From Plotosus lineatus (taxonomy: Eukaryota; Chordata; Actinopteri; Siluriformes; Plotosidae), in the NCBI GenBank assembly GCA_024760905.1, contig CM045729.1, forward strand, positions 248,001 to 312,000: a DNA stretch of 64,000 nt, written 5' to 3'. Below, one piece after another: positions 11,560-22,244 of this stretch (the stretch's first letter is position 1; each line of letters opens with the position of its first letter). The notes under the pieces were generated by a model. That model worked only from the letters and a program-made list of their open reading frames with translations. It had not been told where the DNA came from and ran no database searches. The translations under genes were made by a program, and so were the position numbers.

Positions 11560-11880
11560 GTAAGGTTTTGAGAAGAAGGCAAAAACAAGCCATGTTAGAA
11601 ATGTTCTTCAAAGAAAAGTAGGAACATCCTGAAGAAGAGTCACCCATGCAAAGCGGTAGCAAGAGAAAGAAACACCGTTGGCTGATTTACCTGAATGGAA
11701 TGGAATCCACTTTTCTCCATCCCACTCTGTTATGGAAGGGAAACCTCCGCCTCTCCAACATTTACATATGCCAACTGTTCACCACGACAAAGGTTAAAAT
11801 TCTTATCTTTATTGTTCTGTCCTTGTCCCTATCTAGCTCTCAGCTCCACCAGTTCCCGCTTTAGTTTGATTTCCGTGTTT
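11560..11880 (+). mobile_element. pogo/Tigger-like remnant, inverted copy
   Basis: This plus-strand stretch (KVLRRRQKQAML-like start near 11562, then ACATTTACATATGCCAACTG near 11758) is the inverted counterpart of 8996-9292. Divergence is noticeable and the frame is broken. The two copies flank glb1 exon 4 in opposite orientations. Confidence 0.5.
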
Positions 11881-11884
11881 CTCT

Positions 11885-12295
11885 GCATCTCTATTACATT
11901 GACAGGGAAAGCACGAGATAAAAACAGATGTGTTTTGTTTTTGTTTTTTGAAACAGATGTGTTTTTTAAAAACTGGTGTGCTTTACTGTTCATAGGGAAG
12001 GCACGAGAGTACTAGAAACACGGAAATCAAACTAAAGCGGGATCTAATAGAGCACAGAGCTGAGAGCCAGAGAGATCACGGGGAAATGGGACAATCTTCT
12101 AGCACCAGGAATGGCGCAGATACTTTATAGCCGGTGATTAAATGGAGTTAGGTGTGTGTGTGTGTTTAGCACTCCATTGGCTTGAGAGCCACGCCCCTCC
12201 CCAACGCGCAACTCTTTTGAGAGAGAGACCATAACATACTCAAATTAAAGCCACAGAAAAGTTACAGTCTCTCACAACACAGACCATAACAGTGT
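11885..12295. repeat. Dispersed repeat unit, copy 2
   Basis: This is the direct counterpart of 8505-8965, sharing the AGAGCCAGAGAGATCACGGG block, a short (GT)n at 12151-12165 and a CTCACAACACAGACCATAAC end. It is non-coding and unclassified. Confidence 0.65.
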
Positions 12296-12359
12296 ACTGT
12301 ATTCAATCATTTTTTCACTTAATTTGAGGACTATGATATGAGTTACAGTACCATTAACT

Positions 12360-12501
12360 TCTGTTCAAAAGACAACGGAAAGGATTAAGACAATTTATGT
12401 TATTTGTAATGGGAAAAGCGGATTGGGAATCCGAACAAATAGGAATCCGAGCAGCTGTCTGGAATGGATTAAGTTCGAGTACCAAGGTTTCACTGTATAT
12501 A
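12360..12501 (-). mobile_element. pogo/Tigger-like terminal fragment
   Basis: Read on the minus strand it begins CAGTGAAACCTTGGTACTCG and continues with an ATCCATTCCAGACAGCTG phrase, a style typical of pogo-like MITE termini. It may be the right end of the degraded element whose other parts are at 10935-11880. Confidence 0.45.
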
Positions 12502-12639
12502 GTGATTAAAGGTAACCTAAAGCTTGCATTTTTGAAATTAGTCCATAAGGAAACAGTATATGTTGAGAGAAGTAATATGTGCTCTAAAGAAGCATAGCTT
12601 GATATCAGATTGTGAAGAAACTTTCGTGCCAGCTTCACC

Positions 12640-12995
12640 ACATAATACAAGGCACCGTCAGTATACTCTACACCAGTGAAAGCATTCGCTCATCTGTCTT
12701 CACATGCATATGGACTTGCTGTGACATCCCATTCTTAATCTGTAGTTTTAATATGGAATCAGCCAGTCATTTGCAGTTAAAACAGCTTCAATTCTTCTGG
12801 GTAAGCTTTCCACAAGGTTGAAGTGTGTATAAAATTCATAGGAATTTTTTATCATTCTTCCAGAAGTGCAGTTGTGAGTTCAGACACAGACATTAAACAA
12901 AAAGGCCTGAATCGTAGTCTCCATTCCAATTCATCCCAAAGGTGTTCTATCAAGGTCAAGATTCTGCATAGGCCAATCACGTTTGCATCCAATCA
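12640..12995 (-). mobile_element. Tc1-like transposon 3' fragment
   Basis: On the minus strand, a TAGAACACCTTTGGGATGAA stretch near 12950 corresponds to the conserved region around the third catalytic residue of fish Tc1-like transposases. It is followed by a degenerate C-terminal region down to about 12735. No open frame survives. Confidence 0.55.
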
Positions 12996-12997
12996 CG

Positions 12998-14412
12998 ATG
13001 ACGTACCTGTGGAGGTATGAAAGTGTCTAGGGGAGGTAGCAGTAGATTTTCTGACAAGAACATTGAACAAGGTCTTAGAGAGTGAGAGGATGCCAGAGGA
13101 ATGGAGAAGTGTACTGGTTCCCATTTTTAAGAACAAGGGAGACGTGCGAGTTGTGGCAACTACAGAGGAATAAAGTTGATGAGCCATACGATGAAGTTAT
13201 GGGAAAGAATAGTGGAAGCTTGACTAAGGGCAGAGGTCAGCATTTGTGAGCAACAGTTTGGTTTCATGCCAAGAAAGAGTACCACAGATGCACTGTTTAC
13301 TTTGAAAATGTTAATAGAGAAGTACAGAGAGGGTCAGAGGGAGCTGCATTGTACCTTTGTGGATCTGGAGAAAGCATATGACAGGGTGCCGAGAGAGGAA
13401 CTGTGGTATTGCATGAGGAAGTCTGGAGTGGCAGAGAAGTATGTGAGAGTGGTGCAGAACATGTATGAGAGATGTAAGACAGTGGTGAGGTGTGCTGTCG
13501 GTGTGACAGAAGAGTTCAAAGTTGAGGTGGGACTGCATCAAGGGTCAGCTCTGAGCCCCTTCTTGTTTGCTATGGTGATGTACAGGCTGACAGACGAGGT
13601 TAAGCAAGAATCTCCATGGACTATGATGTTTGCAGATGACATTGTGATCTGTAGTGAGAGCAGAGAACAAGTGCAGGAAAATCTAGAGAGGTGGAGGTAT
13701 GTCCTGTAAAGGAGGGGAATGAAGGTTAGCCACAGTAAGACAGAATACATGTGTATAAATGCCAAGGACCCAAGAGGAACTTTGAGGTTACAGAGGGCAG
13801 AGATAAAGAAGGTGGAGGATTTTAAGTACTCAGGCTCAACAATCCAGAGCAATGGAGAGTGTGGAAAAGAGGTGAAGAAGCGCGTGCAGGCCGGTTGGAA
13901 TGGATGGAGAAAAGTGTCCGGTGTGATGTGTGATAGGAGAGTATCGGCAAGAATGAAGGGAAAAGTGTACAAGACGGTGATGAGGCCAGCAATGTTGTAT
14001 GATTTAGAGACAGTGGCCCTGGGGAAAAGACAGGAGTCAGAGTTGGAGGTAGCAGAGATGAAAATGTTGAGGTTCTCTTTGGGAGTAACGAGGATGGATA
14101 GGATCAGAAATGAGTACATCAGAGGGACAGCACATGTTAGATGTTTTGGAGATAAAGTCAGAGAGGCTAGATTGAGATGGTTTGGACATGTACAGAGGAG
14201 GGATAGTGAGTATATTGGTCGTAGGATGCTGAGGTTGGAACTACCAGGCAAAAGGCCCAGAGGAAGACCAAAGAGAAGATTTATGGATGCGGTGAAGGAG
14301 AACATGAAGGCAGTTGGTGTAAGAGAAAAAGATGCAGAGGATAGGGTGAGATGGAGGCAGATGATTTGCTGTGGCGACCCCTGAAGGATAAAGCCGAAAG
14401 GACAAGAAGAAG
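12998..14412 (+). mobile_element. RTE-clade LINE, 5' truncated
   Basis: It begins in the RT finger region (TGACGTACCTGTGGAGGTAT). Frame 13266-13709 carries FVDLEKAYDRVPREELW, GLHQGSALSPFLFAMVM and the catalytic MMFADDIVICSES. A TAA at about 13708 separates it from frame 13719-14384, which holds the C-terminal domain with RWFGHVQRRDSEYIG and a WRQMICCGDP end. Stops also occur near 13018 and 13222. The 3' tail is CCGAAAGGACAAGAAGAAG. It directly abuts ERV-A sequence on its right. Confidence 0.9.
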
Positions 14413-14414
14413 AA

Positions 14415-14636
14415 TTTGTGCACTGTACACACAAATAAACAGATGATATGATATCTCCAAAGGAAACGCCTTTGCAGACAGAAAAGCAAAAGAAGTTGCT
14501 GAATGAGAAATTGAAGTATTAACAATGACAGGTGACACTGAAGTCACCAAAGAAATCTTACAGAACATGCAGGAACAAAGCCCAAAAAAATGAAAAATTA
14601 ACTTTGGTAAAGAAACGTGCGCAGATTTAAAAAGGT
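14415..14636 (+). pseudogene. ERV-A pol remnant: end of RNase H region
   Basis: The segment reads ISKGNAFADRKAKEVAE then a stop, matching the C-terminal end of a retroviral RNase H. Downstream sequence (GGTGACACTGAAGTCACC near 14531) recurs in ERV-B near 62164. The 5' side of this provirus is absent; a 5'-truncated RTE abuts it at 14412. The frame is broken after the RNase H motif. Confidence 0.7.
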
Positions 14637-14653
14637 ATCTATACCTGTCCCGA

Positions 14654-16552
14654 GGAAGGGCATCTGGCATAAAACTTCTGCCACATTTCTCATGCAAATG
14701 ATAAAAACAAAATTCATACCGGATTGGTCGAGGCCCGGGTTAACAACGACCGCCATCAGTGCTGTCAACCAACAGAGTGCTGATGGAAATTTCACTACTG
14801 TTGGTCGAAGAAGGAGAGGCGGGAGACGTATCCGTAGGCAGAGAGAGAAGAGGAAATGCGTGAGCCTAGGACTGAGAGTAGGGACTTTGAATGTTGGAAC
14901 TATGCAAGGAAAAGATAGAGAGCTGGCTGACATGATACAGAGGAGGAAGGTGGACATACTGTGTGTTCAGGAGACCAGGTGGAAAGGTAGCAAGGCTAGA
15001 AGCTTAGGAGCAGGGTTTAAGCTGTTTTTTTCATGGTGTGGATGGGAAGAGAAATGGAGTAGGACTCATCTTGAAGGAGGGGTTTGTCAGGAATGTTCTA
15101 GAAGTGAAAAGAGTGTCAGACAGAGTGATGAGTCTCAAGTTAGAAATTGAAGGCGTGATGGTCAATGTTGTTAGTGCTTATGCCCCACAGGCAGGATGTG
15201 AGCAAGAAGAGAAGAAGAGATTCTGGAGTGAGTTAGATGAAGTGATGAGGAATACCCCCAGAGGTGAAAGAGTGGTCATTGGGGCAGACTTCAATGGACA
15301 TGTTGGTGCAGACAACGGAGGGGATGAGGAAGTGATGGGTAGGTTTGGTATCCAGGACAGGAACACAGAAAGACAGATGTTGATCGATTTTGCAAAAAGG
15401 ATGGAAATGGCTGTGGTGAATACTTTCTTCAAGAAGAAACAGGAGCATAGGGTGACTTATGAAAGCGGAGGTGGGAGCACACAGGTAGACTACATCTTGT
15501 GGAGGCGATGTAATTTGAAGGAAGTCAGTGACTGCAAAGTAGTAGTGGGTGAGAGTGTTGCCAAACAGCATAGGATGGTGGTGTGCAGGATGACGCTGAT
15601 GGTAAGGAAAGTGAAAAAGGCAAAGGCAGAGCAGAAGACAAAGTGGTGGAAGCTGAAAAAGGAAGAGGGTCGTGTTGTCTTCAAGGAGGAGTTGAAACAG
15701 GCTTTGGGTAGTCAGGAAGTGCTTCCAGATGACTGGACAACCACAGCCAATGTGATCAGGGAGACCGATAGGAGAGTACTTGGTGTGTCCTCTGGAAGGA
15801 AAGTAGATAAGGAAACTTGGTGGTGAAATGTGGGAGGTTAGCTAAGAAGAAGTGGGACACAGAGAGGACCGAAGAGAGTGAGTAAACAGGAGTACAGGGA
15901 GACACAGCATAAGGCGAAGGTCGCGGTGTCAAAGGCCAAACAGAGGGTGTATGATGACTTGTATGATAGGTTGGACAGTAAGGAGGGAGAAAATGATTTC
16001 TACAGGTTGGTACAGCAGAGAAATAGAGATGGGAAAGACGTGCAGCAAGTTAGAGTGATAAAGGACAGAGAGGGAAATGTATTGACTGATGACAGAAGTG
16101 TGCTGGGAAGATGGAAAGAGTACTTTGAAGAGCTGATGAATGAGGAAAATGAGAGAGAAAAAGAGTAGAAGGGGTGACTGTTGAGGACAAGGAAGTAGCA
16201 AAGATTAGTAAGGGTGAAGTGAGGAGGGCATTGAAGAGGATGAAGAGTGGAAAGGCAGTTGGTCCTGATGACATACCGGTTGAGGTATGGAAGTGTCGAG
16301 GGGAGGTAGCAGTAGATTTTCTGACAAGAATATTCAACAAGGTCTTAGAAAGTGAGCAGATGCCGGAGGAATGTAGGAGAAGTGTGCTTGTGCCGAGAGG
16401 AAGACTAAAGAGAAGATTTATGGATGTGGTGAAGGCAGACATGAAGGTCGTTGGAGTAAGTGGAGAAGATGCAGAGGATAGGGTGAGATGGAGGCAGATA
16501 ATTTGCTGTGGTGACCCCTGAAGGGAACAGCCGGAAGGAAAAGAAGAAGAAA
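14654..16552 (+). mobile_element. RTE-clade LINE, near-5'-complete, RT core deleted, 17-bp TSD
   Basis: It is flanked by the perfect duplication ATCTATACCTGTCCCGA at 14637-14653 and 16553-16569, so it inserted into ERV-A. The endonuclease is readable across frames 14617-15150 and 15038-15826: GTLNVGTMQGKDRELAD, CVQETRWKG, SAYAPQAG, GADFNGHVG and STQVDYILWRR. The linker follows to 16380. The sequence then jumps from RRSVLVP directly to RGRLKRRFMDVV, losing essentially the whole RT palm including FADD. The 3' end is the family CGDP terminus and tail. Confidence 0.92.
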
Positions 16553-17185
16553 ATCTATACCTGTCCCGATAACAAACCGATCCTACCAAAAAACCTATTC
16601 AAATGGGCCGCAATTTTGAGCCATGGGAAAACCCATGTCTCAACAGGAGGGATGGTGGGATAGGTACACCAGAGATACACAGCATATGGCTTGATACACA
16701 GCATATGGCTTTAATCTATACTCAAAAAAAATTTTTTTTTGTAAAGCATGCCTAACCTGTGCTAAACACAATGCTCAAGGAAACCTGAGACCTAAAAGAG
16801 GGAAATTCCCAGAACAAACCTGGAGATTGGGTCCTTATCAGGAGCATAAAAAAGAAAGCATTGGCATTCAGCCAAGTGGGAAGGACCATATCAAGTGCTC
16901 CTGACCACCCCAACTGCGATCAAAATAGCAGAAAGAGGTACGTGGATTCATCTAACACACTGTAAGCGAATCATCAAGGTAAAAGGGCCAACCGAGGCTG
17001 AGGCTGAGTCTGGTAATAGTGTGGATTCAGATCAATAGGACTGGGTAGACACGAAAGCCAGTGAAGAAACCAACAAGTCTGTCTCTTAGTGGTTCCTGAC
17101 ACCTGGTGGTGACCGACAGTGTTGGAAGTGTGACCACAACAAGAAGATGGTCGGTCAAGATGGAACGGACTAGTGGCCAACCCTA
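16553..17185 (+). pseudogene. ERV-A integrase remnant, catalytic core missing
   Basis: After the TSD the zinc-binding N-terminal region can be read (FKWAAILSHGKTHVSTGGM, then a LTCAKHNAQ segment near 16755). The sequence then passes directly to a GDWVLIRS-type segment near 16826 and the GPY-type C-terminal module near 16905 ([15 protein letters not shown]). The DDE core between them is absent. Stops are frequent. A GPY/F C-terminus is typical of gamma/epsilon-type retroviral integrases. Confidence 0.75.
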
Positions 17186-18337
17186 TTGGGTATGATTGGG
17201 GACGATACTCAGATACCGACGGCAAGCCAATGGAGAGGAATGTTTCAGTTTAAGCCTCAGACAAGCTCGACCTTGTCTCGTCTTGTTACAAATGATAATA
17301 CAAGAAAAATATATCTGCCCGTACAATGTTCTCTGTATGGTGCTGGACCTGTGGCAAAAAATAACACCCTGCCTGCAAACACTTCAGCACGACTCTCATC
17401 TGCTGGAGAAGGAAATGGAGTGATCATGCTGTAAGAACAAATGAAACTAGATGACTGGCTCTCAGTCACAACCGGGGTTTCCGGAAGAGGAAACAACTGG
17501 CTGTTAATGGCAGAGGCAGCCAGCAAAGCAGCAGAACAAGATTGTGTAATATGTATGGAGCCCAGACCAACTTTGCGTATCATTCCAGCAGAAATAACTC
17601 CACAATGTCTGATAGACTTAATGAATAATACAGTTCCCACTAACAGCTGTATGACGTGGGATAGTGTATTTCCTCTTACAGGATCAGAAAAATACAAACC
17701 TATATTTTCTAAAGTAGTAGCGAGAGGGAATTTTTCATGCATCAACATGACTGGTAAAGATCAGATACTAGGAAATTTAAATGCCACTGAATGATGCACT
17801 AACATGATTACGATGAAAATTGGTTTTAACCCTTTGTCACGAACTGACATATGTTGGTGCTGTACTATCAACAAAAACGTGGACAGGATAAATTACATCC
17901 TCTATAATGTGAAAAACCTAGGCAATTGGACACAGACAGGTTTTGAAGCAGTATGTAGCCAATTGGCAGCAACCTCACTAATGGCCTTCCAGAACCGTAT
18001 TGCATTAGATATGTTGTTAGCAGAAAAGGGGGGTGTATGTGCAATGTTTGGAGAACAATGTTGTACGTTTATTCCAAACAACACTGCATCAGAAGGAAGT
18101 CTAACACTAGCAATTGAAGGTCTAAGATCTCTTAATAAAAAGATGAAAGAACATTCCGGAGTAGACACCACAAAGTGGGATTCATGGTTCAGTATGTTTG
18201 GAAAGTATCGTACTCTGGTGTCATCTGTATTAATATCTGCTGCAGTTTTTGCAGCCATCCTTACACTTTGTGGTTGTTGTTGTATCCCATGCTTACGTTC
18301 ATTGTTAAACCGACTTATCGTCACTGCCTTGAGATAA
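17186..18337 (+). pseudogene. ERV-A env, gamma-type, broken
   Basis: Surface-subunit sequence is readable at 17186-17434 and 17441-17794 (NNWLLMAEAASKAAEQDC). The transmembrane part is at 17804-18337. It shows a C-X6-CC motif (CAMFGEQCC near 18036) after a LMAFQNRIALDMLLAEKGG segment, a hydrophobic anchor near 18205-18290, and a cysteine-rich end. Compared with ERV-B, the surface/transmembrane junction is missing: the sequence passes from GFNPL to CWCCTINKN, where ERV-B has about 110 more codons. Stops after 17434 and 17794 confirm a pseudogene. Confidence 0.8.
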
Positions 18338-18530
18338 TGTTGATGAAAATGAGTGTGAAATATTAAATGGTGTGTCTGACTTGTTCCCAGATCCTGAAGC
18401 CTAAAGCCTATTAAAAGAGAAGACATTTCTGTCTGAGTGTAAACAGTTCTGAATAAAATCAATGAATTTACCGATCTAAAGTCTATGAAAGGATAGTATA
18501 ATGATGCATTTTTTTGTTCGAACTGTGATA

Positions 18531-18543
18531 AACAGGAGGGAAA
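18531..18543 (+). promoter_or_regulatory. ERV-A polypurine tract
   Basis: AACAGGAGGGAAA lies immediately before the TG that opens the 3' LTR, where plus-strand DNA priming occurs in retroviruses. Confidence 0.75.
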
Positions 18544-18969
18544 TGTTAGAATAATTGTACATATAACTGATCACAGCTTCTCTCTTTTAAATGTCATATG
18601 TGTATGTGTGTGAGTGTTGAAACTGCTTGCTGAAGTTGTTTTTAGGAAGTTGCCTAACTGCTGGTGAGCCATGGCGGAAACGACCAGACAACCGGATGTC
18701 TCACCGACTGCTGGAAGGCGTGAAATAGAACAACAAAGTTCCATTTTAATATGTGAAAGGTTAACATAGAATAACTGCTGTTTAAGACATATGTAATCAG
18801 ACACCACCCCCTTTTGAAATAAAAGAGGCTCTTAGCCGGACTTAGCTCAGAGCACCTAGGCCAGCTGTAACTGAGCTGACCTGGCTGCTCTCCTCATGAG
18901 TAAGAAATGGACTCTGCGTTTTTTTCTTCCTGCGTGTTTATGATGTCTGTGTTGATTTAGAACCTGACA
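18544..18969 (+). repeat. ERV-A 3' LTR (426 bp)
   Basis: It begins TGTTAGAATAATTGTACATA and ends AACCTGACA (TG...CA). The same ends bound the ERV-B LTR at 54928-55424. An AATAAAAGAGG box near 18819 could serve as TATA or polyadenylation signal. RTE sequence follows at 18970. The LTR is antisense to glb1. Confidence 0.85.
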
Positions 18970-19290
18970 GTAACAAGGATGGATAGGATGCCGAATGAGT
19001 ACATCAGAGGGACAGCACATGTAATATGTTTTGGAGACAAAGTCAGAGGTTTGATTGAGATGGTTTGGACATGTACAGAGCAGGAAGACTAAATATACTG
19101 GTAGTAGGATGCTGAGGTTGGAACTACCAGGCACAAGGCCTAGAGAAAGACCAAAGAGGAGATTTATAGATGTGGTGAAGGAGGAAAAGAAGGTATTTGG
19201 TGTAAGAGAAGAAGATGCCGAGGATAGGGATGAGATGGAGGCAGATGTGGTAACCCCTGAAGGGAACATCTGAAAAGGAAATAAGAAGTG
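18970..19290 (+). mobile_element. RTE-clade LINE 3' fragment
   Basis: It starts GTAACAAGGATGGATAGGAT directly after the LTR and encodes the C-terminal part (RWFGHVQSRKTKYTGSRML) with a frameshift near 19050. The end is degraded (GGTAACCCCTGAAGGGAACA). The left junction with the LTR suggests that ERV-A inserted into an RTE copy whose other half is no longer present here. Confidence 0.85.
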
Positions 19291-19369
19291 GTTGAAATCG
19301 AAAGTGTGTGACCTCTGCGCACTATGCACCAAAGCATCCACTAACCCTACTGTGTCAATTTATTTGACC

Positions 19370-19628
19370 TACTATTTCAGAGTTGCTGTCATTCCCAATC
19401 GCTTCCACTTTATGATACCACTGACAGTTGACTGGAATTTTTAGTAGACAGAAAATTTAATGACTGAACTTGTTGCACAGGTGGCATCCTACTACGGTGC
19501 CATACTGGAATTCATTAAGCTTCTGAGAAATACCAATGCTTTTACAAATATTTGTAGAAGCAGTCTGCATGCCTTGATGCTTAAATTTATATACCTGTGG
19601 CTACAGAGGTGAAAATTCAAGTATTTTA
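19370..19628. repeat. Unclassified dispersed fish repeat
   Basis: TTGTTGCACAGGTGGCATCC and the following CAGTCTGCATGCC phrase are familiar to me from fish non-autonomous DNA repeats, but I cannot assign the family with confidence. No coding frame is present. Confidence 0.35.
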
Positions 19629-19633
19629 TATAG

Positions 19634-19972
19634 GTCGGAAGTGGTGGCCCGGTGGGAGGGTGTTGGATTACTGATCCCAGGGTCAAGGGTTCAAGCCTCA
19701 CTGTCAACAGGGTGTCAATACTGTCCCCAAATTGCTGCTAACTGGGTTATCAAAGGCTAGTCATGTCTCTCACTGTCTGTGGTCATAGGTTCGTGTAAAA
19801 GAACCATTGATGACTTTCGCCAAGAGTAGGTTGCATAGCCGTCAGTATGTATCTGCCCTGCAATGGTCTGGTTGTCCAGGGTGTACTCTTTCCTCGCTAA
19901 GATGAGCACTAACATCCACATGACCCCAATCAGGATTAAGCAGTTCAGAAAATTCAGCATCTCTGAAAATTA
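19634..19972 (+). mobile_element. tRNA-derived SINE, tail type B
   Basis: The tRNA-like head is degraded (GGTTCAAGCCTCACTG is the B-box region near 19688). The body contains GGGTTATCAAAGGC, GTAAAAGAACCATTG and AAGAGTAGGTTGCA, shared with all other SINE copies. The tail is the CCCTGCAATGGTCTGG / CCCCAATCAGGATTAAG type, also seen at 59663-60017 and 54512-54750. Confidence 0.75.
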
Positions 19973-20176
19973 AGTGATTGTGCTGATTTATGTGCAACTA
20001 ATATACTAACCAGTAATTAGCCTGTTAGCTATTCTGTAAGTGTTAAACATAAAATACAAACAGAAATGTTTGCGGTGTAGAAGAGTCTGTGATCCAGCCT
20101 GTGTTGTGAAGTTATCAAATGTTTGTTATAAGGTATTTTATAAATAAGTTTATACTGATAATCTTAGAACTCTCAC

Positions 20177-20327
20177 CATTTCCCATTCAGCACAGATGTA
20201 CGGGCCAGGCCTCAGAATCGCCAACAGGCCTGTCTCATTGGCCAGATGAAGGAAGTATTCCAAATCTCTGTCCCCCTCAAAACTGTACACACCTTGCACT
20301 TGCTCATGAAAGTTCCAGGGTACGTAG
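20177..20327 (-). CDS. glb1: Beta-galactosidase exon 3
   Basis: This is a 151-bp minus-strand exon with a GTTATTGCAG acceptor (starting 20328) and a GTGAGA donor (20176-20171). The first base completes the valine codon begun in exon 2; it then reads [18 protein letters not shown] and continues to [13 protein letters not shown]. This is the conserved GH35 barrel region that helps form the active-site pocket. Its length equals human GLB1 exon 3 (151 bp) as I know it. It ends in phase 0, which fits exon 4. No frame damage is visible. Confidence 0.95.
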
Positions 20328-20379
20328 CTGCAATAACATTAAAAATCATTAAAAATAACAGTGTTTATGAGCAAAAACA

Positions 20380-20790
20380 GGGATCCCTCAATTCCGCACT
20401 GAGACCCCCCCCCCAACTGCCAATTTCCACGAAGTAGGATCGACCCCCGACTGACATACATATATATGTGTATGTATCATCAATATATATATATTCAATA
20501 CTACAAATGCTTATAATGACAAACATTCAAAAATAATGCCTAAGATTTAAATAAAATATAAATACACACATACATTTTTATGTGAGGTGCGCATCTGAGT
20601 GTGTGTGTATTTATATTTTAAAACACAGATATCTTAAGACAATATCTAATCTAAAGTAAGAATCATATAACAGCAATACTTTCTTTCCCAGATAAGAAAA
20701 AAACAGACAGATACCAGACCTTAAGTGTTATGCTATCATAGAACATATTGTTTTAATTTCTATACCAAGCAACAGTAAGAAATTTAAAAT
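20380..20790. other. Unassigned AT-rich sequence of intron 2
   Basis: A short poly-C run, small TA/TG runs and AT-rich sequence; I see nothing recognisable before the RTE at 20821. Confidence 0.5.
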
Positions 20791-20820
20791 ATGGCAGAAA
20801 CTCAGTTTTCTGGTGTTTCT

Positions 20821-21735
20821 CTTATCACCACTTCTTCTTTTCCTTTCGGCTTTTCCCTTCAGGGGTCGCCACAGCGAATCATCTGCCTCCATCTCACCCT
20901 ATCCTTTGCATCTTCTTCTCTTACACCAACGACCTTGTTTGCAGATGACATTGTGATCTGCAGTGAGAGCAGAGAACAAGTGGAGGAAAATCTAGAGAGG
21001 TGGAGGTATGCCCTGGAAAGGAGAGGAATGAAGGTCAGCCTCAGTAAAACAGAATACATGTGTGTGAACAACAAGGACCCAAGAGGAACTTTGAGGTTAC
21101 AGGGGGCAGAGATAAAGAAGGTGGAGGATTTTAAGTACTTAGGCTCAACAATCCAGAGCAATGGAGAGTGTGGAAAAGAGGTGAAGAAGCGCGTGCAGGC
21201 AGGTTGGAATGGATGGAGAAAAGTGTCCGGTGTGATGTGTGATAGGAGAGTATCGGCAAGAATGAAGGGAAAAGTGTACAAGACGGTGATGAGGCCAGCA
21301 ATGTTGTATGGTTTAGAGACAGTGGCCCTGGGGAAAAGACAGGAGTCAGAGTTGGAGGTAGCAGAGATGAAAATGTTGAGGTTCTCTTTGGGAGTAACGA
21401 GGATGGATAGGATCAGAAATGAGTACATCAGAGGGACAGCACATGTTAGATGTTTTGGAGACAAAGTCAGAGAATCAATTAAATTGAGATGGTTTGGACA
21501 TGTACAGAGGAGGGATAGTGAGTATATTGGTCGTAGGATGTTGAGGTTGGAACTACCAGGCAAAAGGCCCAGAGGAAGACCAAAGAGAAGATTTATGGAT
21601 GTGGTGAAGGCGGACATGAAGGTCGTTGGAGTAACAGTAGAAGACGCAAAGGATAGGGAGAGATGGAGGCAGATCATTTGCTGTGGCGACCCCTGAAGGG
21701 AACAGCCGAAAGGAAAAGAAGAAGAAGAAGATTCT
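20821..21735 (+). mobile_element. RTE-clade LINE with inverted 3'-end piece at its left
   Basis: Bases 20823-20937 are the RTE 3' terminus in minus orientation. At 20938 they join head-on to plus-strand sequence starting at FADDIVICSES and running to the normal 3' end. The plus part is open from 20938 to 21696 (KKVEDFKYLGSTIQS, RWFGHVQRRDSEYIG, WRQIICCGDP). The two ends are therefore inverted repeats of about 115 bp that could fold back. Confidence 0.9.
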
Positions 21736-21954
21736 CACTGTTGCATGAACAATGATAATCAGTTTAGAAGCTCTTTGTTTTTTAAAACTTTTTAATTTTT
21801 ATTATGATCTTTGTTGACGATAAAATATAAACATTATACAGTATATACTTGAGGGCGCTCCCTTGAGGGCGACGTTGTGGAGTTCTCAAAGTCATGTTGT
21901 TTCTTTGTTTTGATTTGTTTTATTTACAAATCGACCCTACTACAGCTATGGGAG

Positions 21955-22200
21955 GACACAAGATGGACCAACTTCTTGCTCGGATTGCAACGCAAAGAGA
22001 TCTACAGGTCTGCTCCATGCTGTGTTTCTGTGAAACATGGCTCGAGGAGAGTACATCCAAAGAGGCGATTATACCAGCTGGCCACACGGCCTTCAGGGAG
22101 GACCGGAGCGCAGCGGATAGCAATAAGGCCCCTTGTTTGGGGAAAAAAAAAATGCGGCCATTTTGTTTACATGCACCTTCAAAGTTAGATGTTCCACATT
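21955..22200 (+). mobile_element. Rex1/L2-type LINE endonuclease N-terminal fragment
   Basis: The frame reads KMDQLLARIATQRDLQ, CFCETWLEES and an AGHTAFREDRSAAD segment, the standard start of CR1/L2-group endonucleases, including the ETWL magnesium-binding motif. It breaks off near 22140-22200. Confidence 0.6.
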
Positions 22201-22244
22201 CTCAGTGCAAGATTTAGAGATAATCTACAGTCAGTACACCAGGT

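Noticed and set aside
13538..14434. Long 298-codon minus-strand frame opposite the RTE
   Set aside because: It is the antisense shadow of the purine-rich RTE RT/C-terminal sequence; the same shadow recurs at 20859-21677 and in other RTE copies.
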